This document shows positions 9,640-19,840 of a DNA stretch of 64,000 nucleotides, one piece after another. The notes under the pieces are model-generated. The model made no database searches, had not been told where the DNA came from, and worked only from the letters and a program-made list of their open reading frames with translations. Positions within the stretch are counted from its first letter, which is position 1; each line of letters starts with the position of its first letter. Source of the DNA: an uncultured Alphaproteobacteria bacterium (GTDB taxonomy: Bacteria; Pseudomonadota; Alphaproteobacteria; HIMB59; GCA-002718135); the NCBI GenBank assembly GCA_902613275.1, contig CACMGM010000001.1, forward strand, positions 84,692-148,691. Direction: 5' to 3'. Both the position numbers and the translations under genes were made by a program.

Positions 9640-10905
9640 TCAAGAGTTATTAGACATTAATTTCTGATTATTTTCTTTGTTAGAATATATTAAAATTGGA
9701 TCAGATTTTTTAGCAATTACATCTTTATTAATCACTACTTTATATAAATCTTTTTGATCTGGAATCTTATACATTAGGTCCATTAATGAGTCTTCTATTA
9801 TTGATCTTAAACCTCTTGCTCCTGTATTTTGAGAAACAGCTAACCTTGCTATTTCCTTCAAAGCATCTTCTTTAATTTCTAGTTTAACCCCATCCATTTT
9901 CAAAAGAGATTCAAATTGCTTTACAATAGCATTTTTTGGTTGAGTCATTATACGGATCAACATTTCTTCATCTAGTTCAGTCAAAGTGGTAATAACTGGA
10001 AGTCTTCCAATAAATTCTGGTATCATTCCAAATTTAAGTAAGTCTTGATTTTCTAATTTTTTTAGTGAAGCTCCTAAAGTTTTCTTTGGTTCTAAATCTA
10101 ATTTAGAATTAAATCCTATAGCTGTACCTTTTAATCTATAATTAATTATTTCTTCTAAGCCAGAAAATGCTCCTCCACATATAAATAAAATATTTGATGT
10201 GTCTACTTGTAAGAATTCTTGCTGGGGATGTTTTCTTCCTCCTTGAGGTGGGACACTAGCGACAGTTCCTTCCATAATTTTAAGAAGTGCTTGTTGCACA
10301 CCTTCTCCAGAAACATCTCTTGTTATAGAAGGGTTATCACTTTTTCTACCAATCTTATCAATTTCATCAATATAGACTATTCCCTTTTGCGCTCTTTCTA
10401 CGTTATAGTCAGATGCTTGAAGCAATTTAAGAATTATATTTTCTACATCTTCACCAACATAACCTGCTTCTGTTAAACTTGTTGCGTCAGCAACTGTGAA
10501 AGGAACATCTAATATTTTTGCTAAAGTTTGAGCGAGTAATGTTTTACCGGTACCTGTAGGTCCTACTAAAAGAATATTGGACTTTGAAATTTCTATGTTA
10601 TCATTTTCTAATTTAGATGAAAGTCTTTTATAGTGATTATAAACAGCAACAGAAAGAATTTTTTTAGAATCTTTTTGCCCAATTACGTAATCATTTAAAA
10701 ATTTGTTAATCTCCGAAGGTTTAGGAATATCTTTCTTAATCTTAAATTTATTATTTTTATTATCCTCTTTAATAATATCCATACATAGTTCAACACATTC
10801 ATCACATACAAAAACAGTTGGTCCTGCTATTAATTTTTTTACTTCTTTCTGATTTTTTCCACAAAAAGAACAAAACAATGAATCTTTATCATTTTTTTTA
10901 TTCAT
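9640..10905 (-). CDS. clpX: ATP-dependent Clp protease ATP-binding subunit ClpX
   Basis: AAA+ unfoldase that feeds substrates into ClpP. The N-terminal zinc-binding domain is visible (CSFCGKNQ ... CDECVELC), followed by Walker [13 protein letters not shown], Walker [12 protein letters not shown], the sensor region and the C-terminal small domain with [12 protein letters not shown]. The 421-residue length is normal. Its start abuts the clpP stop (one shared base, 10905), so it is translationally coupled to clpP. Confidence 0.97.
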   Translation of the reverse strand: MNKKNDKDSLFCSFCGKNQKEVKKLIAGPTVFVCDECVELCMDIIKEDNKNNKFKIKKDIPKPSEINKFLNDYVIGQKDSKKILSVAVYNHYKRLSSKLENDNIEISKSNILLVGPTGTGKTLLAQTLAKILDVPFTVADATSLTEAGYVGEDVENIILKLLQASDYNVERAQKGIVYIDEIDKIGRKSDNPSITRDVSGEGVQQALLKIMEGTVASVPPQGGRKHPQQEFLQVDTSNILFICGGAFSGLEEIINYRLKGTAIGFNSKLDLEPKKTLGASLKKLENQDLLKFGMIPEFIGRLPVITTLTELDEEMLIRIMTQPKNAIVKQFESLLKMDGVKLEIKEDALKEIARLAVSQNTGARGLRSIIEDSLMDLMYKIPDQKDLYKVVINKDVIAKKSDPILIYSNKENNQKLMSNNS

Positions 10906-11516
10906 TATTGCCTGCCTTTTACAACTTTATCTATTAAGCCAAATTTAATTGCTTCATCTGCGGAGAAATACTTATCTCTTTCCATGATACTTGAAATTTC
11001 TGATAATTTCTTTCCTGTATGTTTTGAATAAATTTCATTTAATTTTAATTTTGTTTTTTTAATTTCATTAGTTTGGATTTCAATATCTGTAACCTGCCCT
11101 TGCATACCACCACTAGGTTGATGAACCATAATTCTTGAATTTGGAAGAGAAAATCTCATTCCTTTTTCACCTGCAGTTAAAAGAAGAGAGCCTGCTGATG
11201 CTGCTTGACCTATACATATAGTCATAATTTTAGAAGAAACATATTGCATAGTATCGTAAATTGCCAATCCTGACCAAACTATACCCCCTGGTGAGTTAAT
11301 ATAAAAAGAAATTTCTTTTTTTGGATTTTCAGACTCTAAAAATAGTATTTGAGCACAAATTAGACTTGCAACATTATCGTCAATAGGGCCGGTGAGAAAA
11401 ATTATCCTTTCTTTTAATAATCTTGAATAGATGTCATAAGACCTTTCACCTCTTGATGATTGTTCAACAACCATTGGAATTAGATTATTTGTAATATTGT
11501 CTATGGGATCTATCAT
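10905..11516 (-). CDS. clpP: ATP-dependent Clp protease proteolytic subunit ClpP
   Basis: Serine peptidase that forms the double heptamer chamber for ClpX/ClpA. The nucleophilic Ser is in [14 protein letters not shown] and the catalytic His in [12 protein letters not shown]; the sequence ends with [12 protein letters not shown]. It is 203 residues long and overlaps the tig stop by 4 bases. The presence of clpA at the right end of the window shows that at least two unfoldase partners are available. Confidence 0.97.
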   Translation of the reverse strand: MIDPIDNITNNLIPMVVEQSSRGERSYDIYSRLLKERIIFLTGPIDDNVASLICAQILFLESENPKKEISFYINSPGGIVWSGLAIYDTMQYVSSKIMTICIGQAASAGSLLLTAGEKGMRFSLPNSRIMVHQPSGGMQGQVTDIEIQTNEIKKTKLKLNEIYSKHTGKKLSEISSIMERDKYFSADEAIKFGLIDKVVKGRQ

Positions 11517-12865
11517 TTTTTTGAATCTTTAATATCAAATGTTTTAGTTTCAAGTTTTTTATATTCATCTTCACTTATTTTTATAACATTTGTTATAGAT
11601 TTGGAAATAATTGAATCAATTACTTTTTGTTCAATAAGAGGTGCTCTAATTGTATCCAATGATGATGGGTTTTTTTCAAAATATTCCATAATCTGCTTTT
11701 CTTGACCAGGATATTGCCTAGTATATTCTAATATGCTTTTGTTAATTTCTTTATCAGATACAACAACTTTTTCTTCTGAGGCGATATGTTGCATTAATAA
11801 ACCAAGCTTTACTCTTCTTTCTGAAATTTTTTTATATCTTTTTTTAAGTTCATCATCTTTTAATAGCTTGTCATCCTCATCTAACTTACCTTCTTTTTTA
11901 GCTTGTTCTAAACGATTCCAAATTTCATTAAAATCGTCTTCTAATACTCCATCAGGTAATTCAAATTTGTAATTATTATCTAAGAGATCCATTAATTCTT
12001 TTTTCTCAATTTGTTTAATACCATTCTCATATTGAGTTTTGATATTGCTAACTAAGAAATTTTTGAGGTCTTTTTCTGTTTTAAAACCATTTTTATCCAG
12101 AAAATCTTTTGTAAGTTCAAATTTAATTTTTTCTTCAATTGATATTATTTCAAAATGAAAAGTCGTTTTTTTAAATTTGTCATCTTTAAGAATTTTAGAT
12201 AAATTGATTTTTAATTCGATTTTATCTCCAGCCTTTACCTTTCTTTCAATTAATTCTTTATTTAATCCTGGAAGTATTCCATCATCAAAACCTAAGTCAA
12301 TGGGAAAATTTTTTTGAGATTTTAAATATTCTGGAAGGTCCTCTAAAGAAGATTCAAAATTCACAATTACCTTATCTGTATTTTTAACTTGTCGAGAACT
12401 TTCGATTTTTTTAAAATTTTTTTGTGAGTCAATAAAACTCTTAAATTGATTTTCTTCAGCTTTTTTATCTAATTCAATTTCATACTTATTAATTTTAAGA
12501 TCTTTAAAATCTTTAATTTTAATTTCAGGTTTTAAATCAAATTTTAAATTTATAGTTATGGGTTTATTTTTTTCATAGTTACTAAGCTCAACTTTTGGAG
12601 CTCTAAAAAGAGAAAATTTTTTTTCATCAATTAATTTTTTTGTATTTGTATCTATTACTTTTTGAATTACTTCATTTAAGACATTATCTTCATATTTTTT
12701 TTTGACAATATTCAAAGGAGCTTTACCTTTTCTAAAACCAGGAATATTAACAGTAGGCAGTATTTGATTTATTTTATTATCAACTTCATTGTCAATTTCC
12801 TCATAAGGAATTTCTAATGAGTATTCTTTGAAGAGCTTTGTAGATTTTAATTCTTTTACATTCAT
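11513..12865 (-). CDS. tig: Trigger factor (ribosome-associated chaperone/prolyl isomerase)
   Basis: Binds near the ribosomal exit tunnel and assists nascent-chain folding. The N-terminal ribosome-binding signature appears as [17 protein letters not shown] near residues 42-58; a divergent FKBP-like middle domain follows (around 150-240) and a long helical C-terminal chaperone domain rich in Lys/Glu. At 450 residues it is the usual length. Position directly upstream of clpP-clpX-lon is the classic order. Composition is strongly Lys/Ile/Asn biased like the rest of the window. Confidence 0.95.
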   Translation of the reverse strand: MNVKELKSTKLFKEYSLEIPYEEIDNEVDNKINQILPTVNIPGFRKGKAPLNIVKKKYEDNVLNEVIQKVIDTNTKKLIDEKKFSLFRAPKVELSNYEKNKPITINLKFDLKPEIKIKDFKDLKINKYEIELDKKAEENQFKSFIDSQKNFKKIESSRQVKNTDKVIVNFESSLEDLPEYLKSQKNFPIDLGFDDGILPGLNKELIERKVKAGDKIELKINLSKILKDDKFKKTTFHFEIISIEEKIKFELTKDFLDKNGFKTEKDLKNFLVSNIKTQYENGIKQIEKKELMDLLDNNYKFELPDGVLEDDFNEIWNRLEQAKKEGKLDEDDKLLKDDELKKRYKKISERRVKLGLLMQHIASEEKVVVSDKEINKSILEYTRQYPGQEKQIMEYFEKNPSSLDTIRAPLIEQKVIDSIISKSITNVIKISEDEYKKLETKTFDIKDSKK

Positions 12866-12881
12866 AATTCGTCAAACCTAA

Positions 12882-12966
12882 TGGTAGGCCGGAAAGGACT
12901 TGAACCTTCACACCTCTCGGCACTAGAACCTAAATCTAGCGTGTCTACCAATTCCACCACCGGCCC
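12882..12966 (-). tRNA. tRNA-Leu (TAG)
   Basis: An 85-base reverse-strand cloverleaf with the long variable arm of class II tRNAs (GTGCCGAGAGGTGT region). Acceptor GGGCCGG pairs with CCGGCCT, the anticodon loop TTTAGGT gives anticodon TAG, the T-loop is TTCAAGT and CCA is encoded. It ends 16 bases before the trigger factor start, so tig may be read from the same transcript. Confidence 0.97.
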
Positions 12967-13032
12967 TATTATTATTAGCCTTTTATGTACAATAAATTAA
13001 AAAACAATAGAGAAAATTAACTAAATACAAAT

Positions 13033-13110
13033 TGGGGCGAACGATGGGATTCGAACCCACGGCATCAGGCACCACAAGCCTGCGCTCTAACCAACTGAGC
13101 TACGTTCGCC
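13033..13110 (-). tRNA. tRNA-His (GTG)
   Basis: Reverse-strand cloverleaf with acceptor GCGAACG/CGTTCGC plus the extra 5' G(-1) opposite C73 that marks tRNA-His. The anticodon loop TTGTGGT gives anticodon GTG, the T-loop is TTCGAAT and CCA is encoded. It lies upstream of tRNA-Leu on the same strand and is the first gene of the leftward block. Confidence 0.97.
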
Positions 13111-13162
13111 ATATTACTTAATTAAAAGTTTAATTTTTATATTAAATCGCTATATCAAAAAT

Positions 13163-14320
13163 ATGGAAGTTTCAAAAAGAATATTTAATTTAGAAACAGA
13201 AACAGCATTCTCTATTCTTGCTAAAGCCAATGATCTAGCAGCCAAAGGTAAAGATATTATCAATTTGGGAATTGGACAACCTGATTTTCCAACACCAATG
13301 AATATTCAAGAAGCTGCTATTAAAGCAATTAAAGATGGTTATCATGGATATACTCCATCCAATGGTATACCTGAATTACGAGAAGCAATCTCAGAGTTAG
13401 TACTTAACAAATACAAAACAATTATTAAACCGGAAAACGTTTTAATAACTCCTGGAGGTAAGCCAGTAATTTTCATTTCAGCATTATTATTAGGTAGTGA
13501 AGACAGAGAAATAATTTTTCCCGATCCTGGTTTTCCAATTTATAGATCAATGATTAAATACAGTGGTGCGAAAGCTATTCCATTGAAACTTTCAGAAAAA
13601 GATAATTTCGAAATTAATATTGAACAATTAAAAGAGTTAATTTCTTATAAAACAAGTTTGATTATAATAAATAATCCCAATAACCCAACAGGGTCATATA
13701 TGAACAAGAAAAAGATTATTGATCTTGTAAATTTGTTAGAACAGTACCCAAACATTTATATTTTAAGCGATGAAATTTATAGTAATATTATTTTTAATAA
13801 TGAGCAAATGCCATCATTATTAGAATACGAAAGTATAAGAGAGAGATTAATAGTTCTTGAGGGATGGAGCAAAACTTATTGTATGACAGGTTGGAGATTA
13901 GGGTGGAGTATATGGCCAGAAAATTTAATTGAACATGCAAACAAAATATGTGTAAATTATAATTCCTGCGCTACCTCAATTTCGCAATATGCAGGATTGG
14001 AGGCAATAAAAGGTTCTCAAAAAGAAATAACTAAAATTGTTAGTGAATTTCAAAAAAGAAAAGAGTACGTTTTTAATGAACTTAATAAATTAGAAAAAAT
14101 TTCTTGTTTTGAACCAGGTGGTGCTTTTTATGCGTTCCCAAATATTTCAAAGACTGGATTAAGCGGAAATAAATTTTCAGAAGTAGCACTGCAAGAAAAA
14201 GGTGTGGCTTTAGTGCCTGGTTCAAGTTTTGGTGATAATGCTAGTGAATTTGTTAGAATAAGTTTTGCTAATTCTCTAGAAAACATTAAAGAAGCAATTA
14301 AAAGATTATCTACGATATGA
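13163..14320 (+). CDS. PLP-dependent aminotransferase, class I/II
   Basis: Fold-type I aminotransferase of the aspartate aminotransferase family, which moves an amino group from an amino acid to a 2-oxoacid. Visible marks are the PLP-contact INNPNNPTGSYM, the YILSDEIYSNI aspartate and the Schiff-base lysine in EGWSKTYCMTGWRLGW, with a C-terminal Arg in FVRISFANS. Length is 385 residues. Substrate specificity cannot be read from sequence. Its stop overlaps the glnB start (ATGA), so it is coupled to nitrogen-regulation genes, which fits a role in amino-nitrogen metabolism. Confidence 0.9.
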   Translation: MEVSKRIFNLETETAFSILAKANDLAAKGKDIINLGIGQPDFPTPMNIQEAAIKAIKDGYHGYTPSNGIPELREAISELVLNKYKTIIKPENVLITPGGKPVIFISALLLGSEDREIIFPDPGFPIYRSMIKYSGAKAIPLKLSEKDNFEINIEQLKELISYKTSLIIINNPNNPTGSYMNKKKIIDLVNLLEQYPNIYILSDEIYSNIIFNNEQMPSLLEYESIRERLIVLEGWSKTYCMTGWRLGWSIWPENLIEHANKICVNYNSCATSISQYAGLEAIKGSQKEITKIVSEFQKRKEYVFNELNKLEKISCFEPGGAFYAFPNISKTGLSGNKFSEVALQEKGVALVPGSSFGDNASEFVRISFANSLENIKEAIKRLSTI

Positions 14321-14658
14321 AAAAAATAGAAGCAATCATCAAGCCTTTTAAGCTTTCTCAAGTAAAAGAGGCTCTCCACGAAATTGGAATATCTGGAATG
14401 ACTTTAATTGATGTCAAGGGTTTTGGAAGACAACGTGGATCGACTGGAGGTATGGATACTAATGATGCTTATGATGATGAATTTTTAGCCAAAATGAAAT
14501 TAGAGGTAATTGTTGAAGATAATCAAGTCGATGAAGTTATAGAATCAATAAAATCTAGCGCATACTCTGGAAAAATTGGAGATGGTAAGATTTTTGTATC
14601 TAATATAGAGCAAGTGATAAGAATAAGGACTGGTGAAAAAGACAGTGATGCTGTCTAA
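14317..14658 (+). CDS. glnB: Nitrogen regulatory protein P-II with variant T-loop
   Basis: Trimeric signal protein that senses 2-oxoglutarate and ATP/ADP and controls nitrogen metabolism. The start MKKIEAIIKPFKLSQVKEAL and the end GKIGDGKIFVSNIEQVIRIRTGEK are canonical, including the nucleotide-contact loop. The T-loop differs: after GFGRQRG it reads STGGMDTNDAYDDEF, one residue longer than the usual H-T-E-L-Y-R-G-A-E-Y form and more acidic, with a Tyr at 52 where the uridylylated Tyr51 would align. It lies directly upstream of the glutamine riboswitches and glnA, the classic glnB-glnA order. Confidence 0.93.
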   Translation: MKKIEAIIKPFKLSQVKEALHEIGISGMTLIDVKGFGRQRGSTGGMDTNDAYDDEFLAKMKLEVIVEDNQVDEVIESIKSSAYSGKIGDGKIFVSNIEQVIRIRTGEKDSDAV

Positions 14659-14701
14659 TTTTTCTTTACTTTTGTTTAAAAGCAAGTAATTAATCTATAA
14701 T

Positions 14702-14750
14702 CGTTCAACTCTTTTAGAGTCGGAAGTAGGCATTGTGCCGAAGGAACGCA
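14702..14750 (+). promoter_or_regulatory. Glutamine riboswitch aptamer (glnA RNA motif), copy 1
   Basis: Matches the glnA RNA/glutamine aptamer: an opening cgttca, a short variable hairpin (ctcttttagag), the conserved gtcggaagtagg core, and gccgaaggaacg closing the P1 stem (cgttc with gaacg). It lies 43 bases after glnB and 157 bases before glnA. Glutamine riboswitches of this class control nitrogen-assimilation genes in cyanobacteria and marine metagenomic sequences; here it should reduce glnA expression when glutamine is plentiful. Confidence 0.9.
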
Positions 14751-14766
14751 TGCAAAAGTTATAAAT

Positions 14767-14820
14767 CGTTCAACCTATTTTTTTATAGGTCGGAAGTAAG
14801 TCTAAAGCTGAAGGAACGCG
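14767..14820 (+). promoter_or_regulatory. Glutamine riboswitch aptamer (glnA RNA motif), copy 2
   Basis: A second aptamer 16 bases after the first, with the same frame of conserved parts: cgttcaacc, a hairpin cctattttttttatagg-like arm, gtcggaagtaag and gctgaaggaacgcg. It differs from copy 1 in the variable arm and in one or two core positions. Downstream, a small nested hairpin (gggta 14860-14864 with taccc 14878-14882, inner gct/agc) sits before the glnA ribosome-binding site (aaggag, 14895-14900) and is a candidate expression platform. Confidence 0.9.
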
Positions 14821-14906
14821 CATCAAAAGCAGATTTCATAACTAGAGCATGATTTAACCGGGTAACGCTGGATAGCATACCCTTTTGTTGAAGTAAGGAG
14901 ATAGAT

Positions 14907-16337
14907 ATGAAATTAAAAAGCTCGACTCCAAAAGATTTAATGTCTGAAATTAAAGATATGGACATTAAGATGGTTGATATGCGCTTTACTGATATACCAG
15001 GAACAACTCAACATTTTACAATACCAATTAAATTTTTAGACGAAGATATATTTTCTGATGGACTTGGTTTTGATGGATCTTCAGTAAGAGGTTTCCAAGA
15101 AATTCAAGACAGTGATATGATTGTTTTGCCAGATGCAACAACAGCTTATATTGATCCATTTTTTTCAGAAAAAACTTTAGCATTACATTGTAATATTAAA
15201 GATCCTGTAACTTTGGTTGATTATAGTCGTGACCCAAGAAATATTGCTAAAAAAGCTGAAGCATATTTGAAATCATCTGGTATTGGCGATACAGCATTTT
15301 TTGGACCAGAAGCAGAATTTTTTGTGTTTAATAACGTTCAGTTTGACTCAGGATCAAACTTTGCATTTCATGAAGTTGATTCTGTTGAAGGTACTTGGAA
15401 TAGTGGTGCTGATGAAAACCCAAACTTAGGTCATAAACCTAGACATAAAGAAGGTTATTTTCCTTTACCGCCAGTTGATACACTTCAAGATGTAAGAACT
15501 GAAATGGTAATGACAATGCAAGACATTGGTCTTACAGTTGAAGCACATCACCATGAAGTTGCAACAGGTGGACAATGTGAAATAGATTTAGAATTTTCGC
15601 CTTTACTAAAAATGGCTGATGATATGATGAAATATAAGTACGTTGTTAAAAATGTTGCTAGACAACATGGAATGACGGCTACATTTATGCCTAAACCTTT
15701 ATTCGAAGATAATGGTTCAGGTATGCACGTTCATCAAAGTGTTTGGAAAGACGGTGACACATTAATGTATAAAGAAGGTAACTATGCTAACCTAAGTGAT
15801 TTAGCTCTAAATTATATTGGTGGTATTCTTAAACATGCACCTGCTCTTTTAGCTTTTTGTGCTCCTACTACTAATTCTTATAAAAGATTGGTCCCAGGCT
15901 TCGAGGCTCCGGTGAACATTGTTTACTCCCAAAGAAATAGAACTGCATCTGTTAGAATTCCTGCTTATTCTCAAAGCCCTAAAGCAAAAAGAATGGAATT
16001 TAGATGTCCAGATCCAAGTGCAAATCCATACCTAGCATTCTCAGCAATGTTAATGGCAGGATTAGATGGAATTAAAAATAAAATTAATCCTGGTGATCCA
16101 ACAGATATAAATCTCTATGCTGCTAGCGATGAAGTTTTGTCTAAAATTCAATCTACGCCTGGATCTTTGGCTGAATCTCTTGAAGCCCTTGAAAAAGATC
16201 ATGCATTTTTATTAGAGGGTGATGTATTCACCAAAGATGTAATTGAAACTTACATTAGCTATAAAAAAGAGAGTGAGGTTGACCCTATTAATATCAGACC
16301 TCATCCGCACGAGTTTAAATTATATTACGACGTGTAG
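14907..16337 (+). CDS. glnA: Glutamine synthetase, type I
   Basis: Makes glutamine from glutamate, ammonia and ATP; the main ammonia-assimilating enzyme. Signature segments include [17 protein letters not shown], the metal-binding [11 protein letters not shown], the [10 protein letters not shown] loop and the ATP-site [20 protein letters not shown]. Tyr404 in INLYAASDE is placed like the adenylylated tyrosine of GSI-beta enzymes. Length is 476 residues, slightly longer than the usual 469. An AAGGAG site precedes the ATG. Two glutamine aptamers lie in its leader and a strong terminator follows it. Confidence 0.97.
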   Translation: MKLKSSTPKDLMSEIKDMDIKMVDMRFTDIPGTTQHFTIPIKFLDEDIFSDGLGFDGSSVRGFQEIQDSDMIVLPDATTAYIDPFFSEKTLALHCNIKDPVTLVDYSRDPRNIAKKAEAYLKSSGIGDTAFFGPEAEFFVFNNVQFDSGSNFAFHEVDSVEGTWNSGADENPNLGHKPRHKEGYFPLPPVDTLQDVRTEMVMTMQDIGLTVEAHHHEVATGGQCEIDLEFSPLLKMADDMMKYKYVVKNVARQHGMTATFMPKPLFEDNGSGMHVHQSVWKDGDTLMYKEGNYANLSDLALNYIGGILKHAPALLAFCAPTTNSYKRLVPGFEAPVNIVYSQRNRTASVRIPAYSQSPKAKRMEFRCPDPSANPYLAFSAMLMAGLDGIKNKINPGDPTDINLYAASDEVLSKIQSTPGSLAESLEALEKDHAFLLEGDVFTKDVIETYISYKKESEVDPINIRPHPHEFKLYYDV

Positions 16338-16358
16338 ATTTTACTTGTCTCTATAAAG

Positions 16359-16384
16359 AAAACCGCCTTAGGGCGGTTTTTTTT
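16359..16384 (+). terminator. Rho-independent terminator after glnA
   Basis: A GC-rich stem (aaccgcc / ggcggtt) with a short tta-g loop followed by a run of eight T, 22 bases after the glnA stop. Textbook intrinsic terminator; it separates glnA from parE. Confidence 0.9.
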
Positions 16385-16420
16385 ATGTTTTTAGAACAAC
16401 ACTTTTGATAAGAAATATTT

Positions 16421-18355
16421 GTGGCTAAAAAATCTACTTATAATGCTAAAGATATTGAAGTACTTGAGGGTCTTGAGCCAGTTCGTATAAGACCGGGTAT
16501 GTATATTGGAAGCACAAATCAAGATGGTCTTCATCATTTAGTTAACGAAGTACTAGATAATAGTATAGATGAAGTTTTAGCTGGTCACGCTACCGATATA
16601 ATTTTTCAATATAAAAAAGATGGTTCGATAAAAATAAAAGATAATGGAAGAGGTATTCCTATTGATTTTCATCCAAAATATAAAAATAAAAGAGCACTTG
16701 AAGTAGTTTTAACTACACTTCACGCAGGTGGTAAATTTAACAGTAATGCTTACAAAACTTCTGGTGGATTACACGGGGTTGGGATTTCTGTTGTGAATGC
16801 ATTAAGTTCTTTATTACAAGTTCAGGTATTCAAAGATGGAAAAGTGTATAGACAAGATTACTCAAAAGGAAAGGTTAAGACAAAAATAAAAATTGAAAAA
16901 TGTAGCAAAAAATTAAAAGGTACAGAAATTTCTTTTATCCCAGATGAAAGCATATTTGAAGAAACACAATTTGTACCAAAAAAATTATATAATTTTATAA
17001 ATATGAAATCAGTATTAGTTGGAGGCACAACAATCAACTTTGAAATTGATAAAGAATTAATAAAAGATAAAACCCCTAACAAAAAAAGTTTTTTTTATAA
17101 AAAAGGAATTGAAGATTATTTTCAATTAGAATACGCAAACAACTCTAAATTATTTGAAAAAAATTTTTTATTAAAATCAAAAATTAAAGATAATGAAAAT
17201 TTTGAAACTTTAATTTCATTTAATACAAATGAAAATTCGAGTTTAATGTCATATTGTAACACTATTGAAACACCAGATGGCGGCTCTCATGAAAATGGCA
17301 TTCGTAATGGAATTCTAAAAGCTATAAAACTTTATGGCCAAAAAAATCAATTCTCAAAAATCAGTAATATCAATCACAGTGATATTTTTGATTACTCTAA
17401 CGTTATTATTTCAATCTTTATAAATAATCCAAGTTTTGAAGGTCAAACTAAAAAGAGAATAATAATGCCAAATTTACAAAAAGAAATTGAAACAAAAACA
17501 CAACAAGAATTTTTATTATGGTTAAATGCTAATAAGAAAAATTCAAAAATACTTTTAGATAATTTAATTGAAAGAGCTCTTCAAAGAACTGATTTATCAA
17601 AAATTAAAGAGTTAGATAGAAAAAGTATTAAAGAAAGAAATCGTCTTCCAGGTAAGTTAGTAGATTGTTCGAGTAAATCAATAAAAGATTCTGAAATATT
17701 TATTGTTGAAGGCGACAGTGCTGGAGGTTCTGCCAAGCAAGCAAGAAATAGAGAATTTCAAGCAATACTTCCTTTAAGGGGGAAAATATTAAATGTTTAT
17801 AATGTTGGGCTATCTAAAATTGCTGATAACAATGAAATACAAAATCTTATTCAATCTTTAGGTTGTGGTATTGGAAAAAACTTTGAAATTTCAAAACTTC
17901 GATATGAGAAAATAATTTTAATGACTGATGCGGACGTAGATGGTTCACATATTGCAACTCTACTTATTACTTTTTTTTATAAATATATGAAAAGTTTAAT
18001 TGATGAAAATAAACTATATCTAGCAATGCCTCCTTTATTTAAAATTTATAACAAAAATAAATCTTTTTACGCATATGATGAAAAAGAGAAAGATAAATTA
18101 ATTGAAAAAGAATTTAAGTCTGACAATTATAACATTACAAGATTTAAAGGTTTGGGTGAAATGCCAGCTAATCAATTGAAAGAGACTACAATGGATCAAA
18201 ACAAAAGAAATCTAATATTGATTAACTCTGAAAAAGTTAAGAAAGATATGAAGAATACCGAAAGTTTATTCGAAACCTTAATGGGAAAACAAGCAGAGTT
18301 ACGTTTTAAATTTATTCAAAATAATGCTAACTTCATTAAAAATTTAGACGTCTAA
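16421..18355 (+). CDS. parE: DNA topoisomerase IV subunit B
   Basis: ATPase subunit of the type II topoisomerase that unlinks daughter chromosomes. The GHKL ATPase parts are visible (EVLDNSIDEVLAGHA, DNGRGIPIDFHP, GGLHGVGISVVNALS), and the TOPRIM part shows EGDSAGGSAKQARN and DADVDGSHIATLL. At 644 residues it lacks the extra C-terminal length of many GyrB proteins, and the opening EGLEPVRIRPGMYIGSTNQ with LHHLVNEVLDNS favours ParE. The start is GTG (gtggctaaaaaa). A GyrB assignment is possible but less likely. Confidence 0.85.
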   Translation: MAKKSTYNAKDIEVLEGLEPVRIRPGMYIGSTNQDGLHHLVNEVLDNSIDEVLAGHATDIIFQYKKDGSIKIKDNGRGIPIDFHPKYKNKRALEVVLTTLHAGGKFNSNAYKTSGGLHGVGISVVNALSSLLQVQVFKDGKVYRQDYSKGKVKTKIKIEKCSKKLKGTEISFIPDESIFEETQFVPKKLYNFINMKSVLVGGTTINFEIDKELIKDKTPNKKSFFYKKGIEDYFQLEYANNSKLFEKNFLLKSKIKDNENFETLISFNTNENSSLMSYCNTIETPDGGSHENGIRNGILKAIKLYGQKNQFSKISNINHSDIFDYSNVIISIFINNPSFEGQTKKRIIMPNLQKEIETKTQQEFLLWLNANKKNSKILLDNLIERALQRTDLSKIKELDRKSIKERNRLPGKLVDCSSKSIKDSEIFIVEGDSAGGSAKQARNREFQAILPLRGKILNVYNVGLSKIADNNEIQNLIQSLGCGIGKNFEISKLRYEKIILMTDADVDGSHIATLLITFFYKYMKSLIDENKLYLAMPPLFKIYNKNKSFYAYDEKEKDKLIEKEFKSDNYNITRFKGLGEMPANQLKETTMDQNKRNLILINSEKVKKDMKNTESLFETLMGKQAELRFKFIQNNANFIKNLDV

Positions 18356-18358
18356 TTT

Positions 18359-19840
18359 ATGAAAAAATATTTTTTGGTAATAGATCAAGGAACAACAAGT
18401 TCAAGAATTGTACTGTATAATAAAAAATTTGAAATATTCGATATTGTCCAAAAAGAATTTAAACAATATTTTCCCAATGAAGGATGGGTAGAACATAATG
18501 CAACAGAAATTTGGGATGATGTTAGAAATTTAATTTCAAAAATATTAAGAAAAAATAAGTTAAATTCAAAAAATATAATTTCAATTGGAATTACCAATCA
18601 AAGAGAAACAACAGTTTTGTGGAATAAGAAAAATGGGAAACCAGTTTATAGAGCAATAGTCTGGCAAGATAGAAGAACAGCTAATCTTTGTGAAAATTTA
18701 AAAAGAAAAGGGATTGATAAAAAAATTCAAAGAATAACTGGTCTAGAGCTTGATCCATATTTTTCAGCTACTAAAATTAAATGGATTATTGATAATGTTA
18801 AGGAAGTAAATAAGAATTTAAAAAATAATAATTTACTTTTCGGAACAATAGACACCTGGCTATTATGGAAATTAACCAAGGGAAAATCTCACCTAACAGA
18901 TATATCAAATGCCTCAAGAACCATGATTTTTGATTCTGAAAAAGAGCAGTGGTCTGACAAAATTTTAAAAATATTTAATATTCCAAAAAATATCTTACCA
19001 ACTGTAGTTGAAAATGCATATGATTTTGGCTGTACTAAATTATTTGGTGATTCAATACCAATTGGAGGCATGGCTGGAGACCAACAGTCAGCATCAATTG
19101 GTCAAGCTTGTTTTAAAAAAGGGCAATCAAAAAGTACATATGGTACAGGCTGTTTTCTTCTTATGAATATTGGAGAAAAATTTAAATTATCTAAAAATAG
19201 ATTACTAACAACTGTTGCTTTTAAAATAAATGGTAAAAAAATGTTTTGCTATGAAGGAAGTATTTTCGTAGCAGGCTCTGCTATACAATGGCTTCGCGAT
19301 AATTTAACATTTATAAAAGACTCTAGTGAAACTGATAAATTGTATAAAAAAGCTAATAAAGATGAAAGTTTATTTTTTGTCCCAGCCTTAACTGGACTTG
19401 GGGCACCATATTGGAACCCTAATGCAAGAGGAACATTTTTTGGCATCACTAGAAATACGTCTAAAGAAGATATCATCAAAGCAACTTTGGACAGCCTATC
19501 TTTTCAAACTTATGAATTAATTGAGTGTATGGAAAAAGATTCTAAGACAAAGATTAGTGAAATTAGAGTTGATGGAGGTATGGTTAAAAATAATAGCTTT
19601 CTACAAAGTTTAGCAAATATTTCTCAAATTAAAATTATTAGACCAAGTAATGTTGAGACTACTTCACTTGGCGCAGCATATCTTGCAGCAATTCAATCTG
19701 GATATTTAAAAAATACAAGCCAAATAAGTAAACTTTGGAAAAAAGATAAAACAGTAAAAGCAAATATTAACAAATCCATTTCAACTTCTAGTATTAGTAA
19801 GTGGAAATCAATTATAAATGTAGTCAATAATTTTTATTAA
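18359..19840 (+). CDS. glpK: Glycerol kinase
   Basis: Phosphorylates glycerol to glycerol 3-phosphate using ATP (FGGY kinase family). The opening VIDQGTTSSRIVLYN is the phosphate-binding motif; TNQRETTVLWN, the IVWQDRRTA catalytic region, the MAGDQQSASIGQAC loop and STYGTGCFLLMN all match GlpK. Length is 493 residues. It begins 4 bases after parE, so it may be read through from parE. No glycerol facilitator or glpD is nearby; glycerol could come from lipid or osmolyte turnover or uptake encoded elsewhere. Its last 17 bases overlap the convergent amidotransferase gene. Confidence 0.95.
   Translation: MKKYFLVIDQGTTSSRIVLYNKKFEIFDIVQKEFKQYFPNEGWVEHNATEIWDDVRNLISKILRKNKLNSKNIISIGITNQRETTVLWNKKNGKPVYRAIVWQDRRTANLCENLKRKGIDKKIQRITGLELDPYFSATKIKWIIDNVKEVNKNLKNNNLLFGTIDTWLLWKLTKGKSHLTDISNASRTMIFDSEKEQWSDKILKIFNIPKNILPTVVENAYDFGCTKLFGDSIPIGGMAGDQQSASIGQACFKKGQSKSTYGTGCFLLMNIGEKFKLSKNRLLTTVAFKINGKKMFCYEGSIFVAGSAIQWLRDNLTFIKDSSETDKLYKKANKDESLFFVPALTGLGAPYWNPNARGTFFGITRNTSKEDIIKATLDSLSFQTYELIECMEKDSKTKISEIRVDGGMVKNNSFLQSLANISQIKIIRPSNVETTSLGAAYLAAIQSGYLKNTSQISKLWKKDKTVKANINKSISTSSISKWKSIINVVNNFY

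Noticed and set aside
14696..14701. TATAAT directly before the first riboswitch aptamer as a promoter.
   Set aside because: Transcription from it would begin inside the P1 stem and destroy copy 1; a similar tataaat precedes copy 2, so it is more likely part of a duplicated spacer.
14821..14906. A possible third glutamine aptamer between copy 2 and glnA.
   Set aside because: The conserved gtcggaagta and gaaggaacg core are missing; only a small hairpin is present.
16421..18355. GyrB in place of ParE.
   Set aside because: The motifs are shared, but the length and the N-terminal wording fit ParE better; kept as parE with reduced confidence.
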